Part shown: positions 52,142 to 59,764 of the stretch, piece by piece
How positions within the stretch are numbered: the first letter of the stretch is position 1
Layout: each line of letters begins with the position of its first letter
From: Sphingomonas sp. Leaf242
Lineage (GTDB): Bacteria > Pseudomonadota > Alphaproteobacteria > Sphingomonadales > Sphingomonadaceae
Assembly (NCBI RefSeq): GCF_001422045.1
Contig: NZ_LMLW01000010.1
Location: forward strand, 280,756-344,755
DNA: 64,000 nt
Reading direction: 5' to 3'
Notes under the pieces: generated by a model
What the model saw: the letters and a program-made list of their open reading frames with translations, nothing else
Told to the model about the DNA's origin: nothing
The model's database searches: none
Translations under genes and position numbers: made by a program

Positions 52142-55100
52142 TGGCCGAAAACGGCACCCCACCTGTTGAACAGGGCCCTGCTGAGCGGGACCAGTTCGAG
52201 CAGACCGAGACGGTCATCGTCGAACGTCGCCCGCTATGGCAGCGCATCTTGAAATGGCTCGCGATCCTGGCTGTCGGCCTCGTCGCGCTCGTCCTGATCG
52301 TGCTGTTCGGGATCAACACCGATCCTGGCCGGCGTCTCGTCGCGGACCAGATCGGCGGCTACACCACCGCGTCCGGCCTCAACATCAAGGTCGGCCGGAT
52401 CGATGGCTCGATCTACGGCGCGATGACGCTCAGCGACGTGCGCGTGTCCGACCCCAAGGGCGTCTTCCTGACCAGCCCGAAGCTCGCCGTCGACTGGCGT
52501 CCGTTCGCGTTCGCCAAGAACCATGTCGATGTGCGTTCGCTGACCACGCCGCTGGTCACGCTGCAGCGCCGCCCGATACTCAACGCGACGCCGACCGATC
52601 CCAACGCGCCGCTGCTGCCCGATCTCGACATCGACGTGAACCGCCTGGTGATCGATCGCTTCCTGATCGCCAAGCCGGTCACCGGCCAGACGCATATCGT
52701 CAAGATCGACGGCGCCGTGCACATTGCCGACAAGCGCGCGCAGCTGACCACCAACGCGGCTGCCTTGACCGGCCCCGGCATCGCCGGTGGCGATCGCCTC
52801 GTGCTCAAGCTCGACGCGGTGCCCGAGCAGAACAAGCTCGACGTCAACGTGAAGCTGACCGCGCCGGTCGGCGGTGTCGTCTCGACGATGGGGTCGTTCA
52901 AGGCGCCGTTGACGGCAAGCGTCGACGGCCGCGGTAGCTGGGCCTCGTGGCAGGGTCGCGCGGTCGCGACTTTGGGCGGCGGACAGTTGGCGAACCTCGG
53001 GCTGAGCGCCAAGAACGGTCATATCGAAGTGCGCGGTTCGACGCGTCCCGGCCTGTATCTCGAAGGTCCGGTCGAGCGCCTGACGTCCCCACAGCTCGAC
53101 GTGGCGATCGATACCACGCTCAACGACCGCAAGGCCGACACGCGGATGACGCTGAAGTCGGACGCGCTGGCGGTCGACGCCGGTGGCCTGATCGATCTCG
53201 CCAACAGCCGTTTCGGCAATTTCGCGGTCAACGCGAAGCTGCTGACGCCCGGTGCGATCCTTCCGAACCTGCGTGGTCGTGACGTCACGGCACGCGTCGT
53301 GCTCGACGGTGCGTTCGCGACGCCAACGGTCGACTACAAGGTCCGCGCGGCCACGATCGCGTTCGGAGACATGGGCGTCGAGAACCTCTACGCCGAGGGG
53401 CTCGCACGCGTGAACTCCGACCGTATCCTGGTGCCGGTCAAGGCGCGTGCACGTCGCGTGACGGGGCTCAATGCCGCGGTCGGCGGGCTCGCGACCAACG
53501 TCGCGATCGACGGCGACTTCGCGATCTCGGGCGTGAACGTCCTGTCCGACAACCTCAAGATCCGCTCGGACAAGATCGATGCGACGGCGGTGGTCGTCGC
53601 GAACATGGCGACCGGGCGCTACACCGGCGCGCTGAAGGGGCGGATCAACAATTACCGCGTCGACGGGATCGGCATCGTCAACCTGACGACCGATGCGAAG
53701 CTGGTGCCGGGACCCAAGGGCGGCTTCGGGATCACCGGCCGCGTCGTCGCGCAGACCTCGCAGATCTTCAACGAAGGCGCGCGCAGTTTCCTCGGCGGCA
53801 ATGCGATCGTCCGCTCGGACATCGGCTACAGCCCAGAAGGCATCGTCACCTTCCGCAATCTCCGGATGAACGCGCCACAGTTCCGCGTCACGCGTGGCGA
53901 AGGCCGGTTCGATCCGGCCACCGGCGCCGTGCTGGTGAACGCCGATGCGTATTCGACCGCCTACGGCCCCTTGTCTGCTCGCGTCACGGGCAGCGCGACG
54001 GCTCCTGTCGTCGTCCTGCGCGCACCGCGTCCGGGCGTCGGCGTCGGCCTCGTCAACCTCAACGCGCGGATCGTCGGGCGTGGCGGCGCCTATGCCGTCA
54101 CCGCGAGCGGCGGTACCAATTACGGGCCGTTCACCGCCGACGTGCTGGTCAAGCCGGGCGCGCAACTCGCGGTCGACGTGCGCCGCGTGGTGTTCGCCGG
54201 GATCGTCGGCAGCGGTCGGATCGTCCAGACCGCCGCAGGCCCGTTCGCGGGCGCGCTCCAGTTCGCTGGGCAAGGCCTGTCGGGCAATGTCCGCCTCGCC
54301 AACCAGGGCGGCTATCAGCGCGCCGACGTCGCGGCCCGTGCCAACGGCGCGAAGATCCCCGGCATGGTCGACTTCACCATCGGCCGCGCGATCGTCAACG
54401 CGACCGCGGTCATGACGCCGACCCCTCAGATCGTCGCCGACGCGCAGATCGCCGACATGCGCTACGGCGCAATCGTGCTCTCGGCGGCACGCGCGAAGGT
54501 GAACTACGTCGGCGGCAACGGCACCGCGCAAGCGCTGCTGACCGGCTCCAACGGCGTCCCCTTCCGCCTAGCGGTCAACGCCAAACTCACCCCGAACACC
54601 TACCTCGTAGCCGCCCAAGGCCAGGCGAACGGCATCGACTTCCGCACCGTCAATCCGGCGCGCATCCAGGCGGTGAAGGGCGAGTATCGCCTGTCGCCGA
54701 CCCGGATCGACTTCGGTGGCGCAGGCGGTGGCTCGGCGCGTCTCGCCGGCAGCTATGGCCGCGGCACGAACGCGCAGGTCCGGCTCGATCGCCTCGACCT
54801 GTCGACGCTCTCCGCTCTGGTCCCGAACCTCGGCATCGGCGGCAAGGCGACCGGCAGCCTCGACTTCGCTCAAACAAACTCGGCCGCACTGCCAACCACG
54901 GACGCGCGCGTGACGGTCACCAACTTCACCCGCTCGGGTCTCGCCGCCGTCTCCGAACCCGTCGACATCGTGTTTGCCGGGACACTCGGCGGCGAGGGTG
55001 CGACTGGCCGCGCGCTGGTCCGTCGCGGGACGTCGGTGATCGGCCGCATGGTCGCCAACCTTCGGCCGCTTCCGGCGGGCAATGGCTCCTGGAGCACGCG

Positions 55101-56409
55101 CCTGATGGCCGCGCCGCTGTCGGGCGGGATCCGTTATAATGGCCCGTCCGCGGTGCTGTTCAGCTTTGCGGCGATCCCGAACCAGCAATTGTCGGGGCCG
55201 ATCGCGGTCGCTGCCGACTTCTCCGGGCGCCTGTCCGCACCGCAGCTCAACGGCGTCGTCCGGGCCGACAACCTGACCTACGACAACGAGACCTATGGCA
55301 CGCGTCTGTCGCAGATGCGGATCGCCGGGCGGTTCTCGAACACCGACCTGCAACTGACGCAGCTGACCGCAAAGGCCGGCGACGGTACCGTGCAGGCGCA
55401 GGGCAAAATCGGGTTCGCTGCGGATAGCGGTTTCCCGATCGACATCCGCGCGACGCTGAACAATGCGCAGCTCGCCAAGAGCGATGCGATCAGCGCTACG
55501 ACTACGGGTACGGTTCACCTCACCAACGGACGCGATGGCGGCCTGATCCAGGGCGATCTCCAGATCCCCGAGGCGCGCTACCAGATCATCCGCCAGGGTC
55601 AGGCCGAAGTTCCGGAACTGACCGGTGTGCGTCGCAAGAGCGACATCCGTACGGCGGTCTCGACCGATCGCTCGGACGTGCCTGCGATCGGCAAGTTCAA
55701 GCTCGACCTTCGCGTCCGTGCGCCGAACCAGCTGTTCGTCTCGGGCATGGGCCTCGAATCCGAATGGGAGATGGACATGCACATCGGCGGCACGTCCGCC
55801 GCGCCGATCGTCACCGGCGGCATGGACGTGGTCCGCGGCACGTATTCGTTCTCGGGCAAGCGGTTCGAGGTGAACAAGGGCCAGATCCGCTTCCGCGGCG
55901 GTGCGCTGACCGACCCGGATATCAACATCCAGGCGACCACTACGACCAGCGACATCACCGTCGTCATCAACGTCACCGGGACCGGCCAGAAGCCGCAGAT
56001 CGCGTTCACGTCGACCCCGGTCCTGCCGCAGGACGAAGTGCTCAGCCGCCTGCTGTTCGGGTCGAGCCCGGCCAATCTGTCGGCGACCGAGGCGATCCAG
56101 CTGGCGTCCGCACTGAACTCGCTGCGCGGGTCGGGCGGCGGTGGCCTGAACCCGCTCGGCAAGCTCCGCTCGGCGACCGGGTTCGACCGGTTGCGCGTGC
56201 TCGGCGCCGATCAGGCGACCGGGCGTGGCACCAGCCTCGCGGCGGGCAAGTACATCACGAAGAACATTTATGTGGAGATCGTGACCGACGCGAAGGGCTT
56301 CACATCGACGCAGCTCGAGATTGCGCTGACCAAGGCGCTGAGCCTCTTGTCGGCCGCGGGATCGAGCGGCGGGCAGAGTGCGAGCGTCAAATATACGAAG
56401 GACTATTGA
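52141..56409 (+). CDS. tamB: TamB, translocation and assembly module inner-membrane component
   Basis: 1422 residues: a short cytoplasmic N-terminus, one membrane anchor (ILKWLAILAVGLVALVLIVLF) and a very long periplasmic beta-helix-like groove of AsmA/TamB type, ending in the DUF490 domain (region around LFGSSPANLSATEAIQLASALNSLRG and the terminal LEIALTKALSLLSAAG). TamB spans the periplasm and delivers substrates or lipids to TamA. Its start overlaps the tamA stop by one base, consistent with joint expression. Confidence 0.93.
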   Translation: MAENGTPPVEQGPAERDQFEQTETVIVERRPLWQRILKWLAILAVGLVALVLIVLFGINTDPGRRLVADQIGGYTTASGLNIKVGRIDGSIYGAMTLSDVRVSDPKGVFLTSPKLAVDWRPFAFAKNHVDVRSLTTPLVTLQRRPILNATPTDPNAPLLPDLDIDVNRLVIDRFLIAKPVTGQTHIVKIDGAVHIADKRAQLTTNAAALTGPGIAGGDRLVLKLDAVPEQNKLDVNVKLTAPVGGVVSTMGSFKAPLTASVDGRGSWASWQGRAVATLGGGQLANLGLSAKNGHIEVRGSTRPGLYLEGPVERLTSPQLDVAIDTTLNDRKADTRMTLKSDALAVDAGGLIDLANSRFGNFAVNAKLLTPGAILPNLRGRDVTARVVLDGAFATPTVDYKVRAATIAFGDMGVENLYAEGLARVNSDRILVPVKARARRVTGLNAAVGGLATNVAIDGDFAISGVNVLSDNLKIRSDKIDATAVVVANMATGRYTGALKGRINNYRVDGIGIVNLTTDAKLVPGPKGGFGITGRVVAQTSQIFNEGARSFLGGNAIVRSDIGYSPEGIVTFRNLRMNAPQFRVTRGEGRFDPATGAVLVNADAYSTAYGPLSARVTGSATAPVVVLRAPRPGVGVGLVNLNARIVGRGGAYAVTASGGTNYGPFTADVLVKPGAQLAVDVRRVVFAGIVGSGRIVQTAAGPFAGALQFAGQGLSGNVRLANQGGYQRADVAARANGAKIPGMVDFTIGRAIVNATAVMTPTPQIVADAQIADMRYGAIVLSAARAKVNYVGGNGTAQALLTGSNGVPFRLAVNAKLTPNTYLVAAQGQANGIDFRTVNPARIQAVKGEYRLSPTRIDFGGAGGGSARLAGSYGRGTNAQVRLDRLDLSTLSALVPNLGIGGKATGSLDFAQTNSAALPTTDARVTVTNFTRSGLAAVSEPVDIVFAGTLGGEGATGRALVRRGTSVIGRMVANLRPLPAGNGSWSTRLMAAPLSGGIRYNGPSAVLFSFAAIPNQQLSGPIAVAADFSGRLSAPQLNGVVRADNLTYDNETYGTRLSQMRIAGRFSNTDLQLTQLTAKAGDGTVQAQGKIGFAADSGFPIDIRATLNNAQLAKSDAISATTTGTVHLTNGRDGGLIQGDLQIPEARYQIIRQGQAEVPELTGVRRKSDIRTAVSTDRSDVPAIGKFKLDLRVRAPNQLFVSGMGLESEWEMDMHIGGTSAAPIVTGGMDVVRGTYSFSGKRFEVNKGQIRFRGGALTDPDINIQATTTTSDITVVINVTGTGQKPQIAFTSTPVLPQDEVLSRLLFGSSPANLSATEAIQLASALNSLRGSGGGGLNPLGKLRSATGFDRLRVLGADQATGRGTSLAAGKYITKNIYVEIVTDAKGFTSTQLEIALTKALSLLSAAGSSGGQSASVKYTKDY

Positions 56410-56478
56410 GTAAAGATCACAACAGGATAGGTTCGGTTCTGAAACCTACGGCGTAACGCCGGGGCGGGAGGATGCAGT

Positions 56479-57954
56479 ATGACCGAACATGTCGACGTGA
56501 TCGTGGTGGGCGCCGGCATTTCGGGGATCGGCACCGGCTACCACCTGCAGACGCGTTGTCCCGATCGCAGCTACGTTATCCTCGAGGGCCGGCAGTCGAT
56601 GGGCGGGACGTGGGACCTGTTCCGCTATCCCGGCATCCGCTCCGACTCGGACATGCACACGCTGGGGTTCGCCTTCCACCCCTGGACCGCGGCCAAGTCG
56701 ATCGCCGACGGCCCGTCGATCCGCGCCTATGTCGAGGACACGGCGCGGGAATACGGCATCGACCGCAAGATCCGTTACGGCCATCACGTCAAGTCGGCGG
56801 CGTGGTCGACCGAGGACGCCCGCTGGACCGTCGAGGCGACCGGCCCCGACGGTGCGCGTGTGCATCTGACCTGCAACTTCCTCTCGATGTGCGCGGGCTA
56901 TTACAATTACGACAAGGCCTATTCGCCAGAGTTCGAGGGCGCGGACAGCTTTGCCGGGCAGATCGTCCACCCGCAATTCTGGCCCGAGGACCTCGACTAT
57001 AGCGGCAAGCGAGTCGTCGTGATCGGCAGCGGCGCGACTGCTGTGACCTTGGTGCCGACGATGGCGAAGACTACGGCGCACGTGACGATGCTCCAGCGCT
57101 CGCCGACCTACATCGTCGCGCGGCCGGGCGAGGATGGCGTGGCGAACTGGCTGCGCGGGAAACTGCCGTCCAAGGCTGCGTACGGCATCACGCGGTGGAA
57201 GAACGTGCTGATGGGGATGGTCTTCTATCGCCTCGCGCGGAAGAAGCCGGACAAGGTGAAGGAGCGGATGATCGGCATGGTCCGCGATCAGCTCGGCCCC
57301 GACTACGACGTCGCGACACATTTCACCCCGCGCTACAACCCGTGGGACCAGCGCGTCTGCCTGGTGCCCGACGGCGACCTGTTCACCGCGATCAACGCCG
57401 GCACAGCCTCGATCGTCACCGACACGATCGCGCGGATCACGCCCGAGGGTATCCACCTCGATTCGGGGAAGGACCTGCCCGCCGACGTGATCGTAACTGC
57501 GACGGGCCTCGAACTTCAATTGATGAGCGGGGTCGCGTTCAGCCTCGACGGCAAGCCGATCGAACTCGCCGGACGGCTGCAATATAAGGGGATGATGTTC
57601 GATGGCGTACCGAACCTGTCCTCGACCTTCGGCTACACCAACGCGTCGTGGACGCTGAAGGCCGATCTGACCGCGGTGTACGTCTGCCGCTTGCTCAACA
57701 CGATGAAGAAACGTGGGTTGCGGCAAGCGACGCCGAGCAACGACGATCCCAGCATGAAGCAGGAGGCGTTCCTGGATTTCACCTCGGGCTATGTGCAGCG
57801 CGCTGCTGCGGCTCTGCCGGTTCAAGGCGCACGCAAGCCGTGGAAGCTGAACCAGAATTACGCGCTGGATCTGCTGGCGTTGAAGTTCGGCTCGGTCGAC
57901 GATTCGATGAGGTTCTCGAACCCGGCGACGCTTCATCCGCTACATGTTACGTGA
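56479..57954 (+). CDS. Baeyer-Villiger-type flavin monooxygenase
   Basis: 491-residue NADPH/FAD monooxygenase with the type I Baeyer-Villiger fingerprint FAGQIVHPQFWP (FxGxxxHxxxWP). Two Rossmann motifs are visible: VIVVGAGISGIGTGYHL for FAD and VVVIGSGATAVTLVP for NADPH. Overall resemblance is to the EthA group (thioamide/ketone oxidation) rather than cyclohexanone monooxygenase: QSMGGTWDLFRYPGIRSDSDMHTLGF. It may oxidise ketones or sulfides; substrate unknown. GGGAGGAT precedes the ATG. It is alone; the downstream region is AT-rich and gene-free on this strand. Confidence 0.9.
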   Translation: MTEHVDVIVVGAGISGIGTGYHLQTRCPDRSYVILEGRQSMGGTWDLFRYPGIRSDSDMHTLGFAFHPWTAAKSIADGPSIRAYVEDTAREYGIDRKIRYGHHVKSAAWSTEDARWTVEATGPDGARVHLTCNFLSMCAGYYNYDKAYSPEFEGADSFAGQIVHPQFWPEDLDYSGKRVVVIGSGATAVTLVPTMAKTTAHVTMLQRSPTYIVARPGEDGVANWLRGKLPSKAAYGITRWKNVLMGMVFYRLARKKPDKVKERMIGMVRDQLGPDYDVATHFTPRYNPWDQRVCLVPDGDLFTAINAGTASIVTDTIARITPEGIHLDSGKDLPADVIVTATGLELQLMSGVAFSLDGKPIELAGRLQYKGMMFDGVPNLSSTFGYTNASWTLKADLTAVYVCRLLNTMKKRGLRQATPSNDDPSMKQEAFLDFTSGYVQRAAAALPVQGARKPWKLNQNYALDLLALKFGSVDDSMRFSNPATLHPLHVT

Positions 57955-58114
57955 CTCCGGCCTAACCGTCGATTCGGCTGGTGAACGAGCGCCGTTCTGC
58001 AATGTAGGGATTAGAAACCGGAATTGGTGCAACTTGCAGCCAATGAGGTTTTATTTGAAGTAACGTTAGAAGCTTTGATCAAAAGCGCGTTTGGACACCC
58101 CTGATCAAAACTCG
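57955..58114. other. AT-richer intergenic region, left part
   Basis: Beginning of the 457-base gap between the monooxygenase and EAL genes, markedly richer in A/T than the coding sequence around it. GATCAAAA occurs twice (near 58077 and 58103). No coding frame seen on the plus strand. Confidence 0.5.
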
Positions 58115-58129
58115 TTAGTCATTGACTAA
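58115..58129. repeat. Short perfect palindrome TTAGTCA-T-TGACTAA
   Basis: Seven-base arms separated by one base, with further partial matches outside (CGTTA/TAACG). It could be a protein-binding site or, read on the minus strand and followed by CGAGTTTTG, the end of a short transcript. Confidence 0.5.
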
Positions 58130-58141
58130 TAACGGTTAAAT

Positions 58142-58195
58142 GTCGGTCCGGAAACCTAACGCGCCAACTGGTAGCGAATCTGTATCCGGACCGAC
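58142..58195 (-). other. Long-arm hairpin downstream of the 16-codon frame
   Basis: GTCGGTCCGGA (58142-58152) and TCCGGACCGAC (58185-58195) form a perfect 11-bp stem over a 32-base loop. On the minus strand it lies 9 bases after the stop of the 16-codon frame. No T-tract follows, so termination or RNA stability is only inferred. Confidence 0.6.
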
Positions 58196-58204
58196 GAACG
58201 TTAT

Positions 58205-58255
58205 TCACCAAGGCTTGATGGTGTTACCGAGTAGAAAGACAATGAAATTCAGCAT
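58205..58255 (-). CDS. Possible 16-residue hydrophobic peptide gene
   Basis: ATG...TGA encodes MLNFIVFLLGNTIKPW. It is preceded by AAGGGAG (58263-58269), a strong ribosome site with 7-base spacing, itself behind a 6-bp hairpin GCACCG-TTAC-CGGTGC (58274-58289). A -35/-10-like pair TTGTTT-N16-TATGTT lies further upstream, and stable hairpins follow the stop. The frame is far too short for statistics, so the call rests on the unusual combination of ribosome site, hydrophobic content and flanking structure. No downstream gene exists on this strand, so a simple leader peptide is unlikely. Function unknown. Confidence 0.4.
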   Translation of the reverse strand: MLNFIVFLLGNTIKPW

Positions 58256-58411
58256 GTTTATGCTCCCTTATGGGCACCGTTACCGGTGCTCGCACAACAT
58301 ATCACTAATGCGACGTTAAACAATCATCTTTATAGTCTGTTAACCATACATTATGCGTGTGTGTCGTTTGCGGTTAAGGGTATGTTTAGGGCTCGCCGAT
58401 AGCACGACGGG

Positions 58412-59764
58412 ATGAGCGAACATCCGTACTCGCAGATCGAGTGCAGCCCGACGCAAACAGATGCGCGGCTGGTCGATTCGGTTTTGCTCGGCGAACTTCG
58501 GCAGGACGGGATCTGCGATCGGGCGCTGAACGGTTGGCGTTTCCTGATCCTGGCAGAAATCGCGAACTTTGCGACGCTGCGGCGCCACCTCGGCAAAGCC
58601 CGTTCGGAGACATTGATCGTCGATTTCGGCGCGCGGGTGCGCGAAGCTCTTCCGGACGCCCGCATCGTTGCGGTCGGTCGCGAAATCCTGGAAATCGCGT
58701 TCGAGAGCGGGGCGCGGCTTGCGCTCGATGTCGCGATCGCCGCGCTGGAAGGCGCGTTCGAACGTCCATTCGATATCGATGGCGAGACCCACGATATCCA
58801 GGCACGCCTCGGTGGTGCCGCGGCCGCGCCGCATCGCGACGAGGTTCACCTGATCGAGGCAGCGGAACAGGCTTTGGCGGAGGCGCGTATCGAGCGCACC
58901 CCGGTCGCGCTCGACGTGGCCGGAAGCACGGAGGCGATCGATCGGGCTCAACTCGTCCGGGACTTGCCCGTCGCGATCGAAAACGAAGAGCTTTTTCTCC
59001 AGTATCAACCGAAGGTGCACCTCCGGCGGCAGCAGATTACGAGCGTGGAAGCCCTTGTCCGTTGGAACCATCCGACCCGCGGACTGGTGTTGCCGAGCGA
59101 CTTCATTCCATTGGCTGAAGAAACCCACGATATCGTCGCGCTGACCCTGTGGACGATCCGTCGATCGATCGAGGATCAGAAGATATTGTCGCGGGCCGGG
59201 CACGATCTGCGGGTGTTCATCAATATCTCCGGTGTGCTTCTGGCAGACGCGTGGTTCGTCAGGCAGGCGTGCGCGTTGGTCGAGCAGAGCGGTGCTGAAC
59301 TCGGGTTCGAGATCACCGAAACGTCGGTCATTCGCGATCCCGAAAGCGCGATCGCGAACCTCAAGGTCTTTGCCGAGATCGGCATCGTCATCGCGATCGA
59401 CGATTACGGGGCGGGGTTGTCTTCACTGGCGTATCTCAAGCAGTTGCCGGCCCGAGAACTGAAGATCGACAAGCTTTTCGTGACGCAATTGACAAGTTCG
59501 AACCGCGACCCGCTGATCGTTCGCTCGACCATCGATCTCGCGCATGCGCTGGAAATGGAAGTCGTCGCGGAAGGCGTCGAGACGCCTGCGGCGATGGCGC
59601 TCCTGTCAGTGATGGGGTGCGACATGATCCAGGGATTCCTGATCAGTCGTCCGATCAATATCGATGCGCTGATCCACTTTCTCGACGATGGTAAGGCGCT
59701 GGCGCTGGCGACCGACGTCCGGGCGCCATTCAATCGACTGGCAACCGTGTGGAAGCGCGCCTGA
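58412..59764 (+). CDS. EAL phosphodiesterase with degenerate GGDEF-like domain
   Basis: 450 residues. The N-terminal half (about 40-170) resembles a GGDEF fold, but the active-site loop reads VGREILEIAF instead of GGDEF, so it cannot be a diguanylate cyclase. The EAL domain is intact: EAL (213-215), NISGVLL with the metal Asn, FEITETSVI with Glu 302-region, the D330-D331 pair in AIDDYGAGLSSLAYL, and KIDKLFV. c-di-GMP hydrolysis is likely. The kinase gene that follows starts 16 bases before this gene ends, so the two are translationally coupled. Confidence 0.88.
   Translation: MSEHPYSQIECSPTQTDARLVDSVLLGELRQDGICDRALNGWRFLILAEIANFATLRRHLGKARSETLIVDFGARVREALPDARIVAVGREILEIAFESGARLALDVAIAALEGAFERPFDIDGETHDIQARLGGAAAAPHRDEVHLIEAAEQALAEARIERTPVALDVAGSTEAIDRAQLVRDLPVAIENEELFLQYQPKVHLRRQQITSVEALVRWNHPTRGLVLPSDFIPLAEETHDIVALTLWTIRRSIEDQKILSRAGHDLRVFINISGVLLADAWFVRQACALVEQSGAELGFEITETSVIRDPESAIANLKVFAEIGIVIAIDDYGAGLSSLAYLKQLPARELKIDKLFVTQLTSSNRDPLIVRSTIDLAHALEMEVVAEGVETPAAMALLSVMGCDMIQGFLISRPINIDALIHFLDDGKALALATDVRAPFNRLATVWKRA

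Noticed and set aside
49778..52162. A 794-codon open frame opposite tamA
   Set aside because: Same reasoning: Arg-rich repeats of codon mirrors with no recognisable domain, opposite a gene with clear POTRA and barrel motifs.
52234..54531. A 765-codon open frame opposite tamB
   Set aside because: Antisense artefact of high GC; no start context or domain.
59200..59400. Treating the EAL protein as a bifunctional GGDEF-EAL enzyme
   Set aside because: The GGDEF loop is replaced by VGREILEIAF, so only the EAL part is credited.
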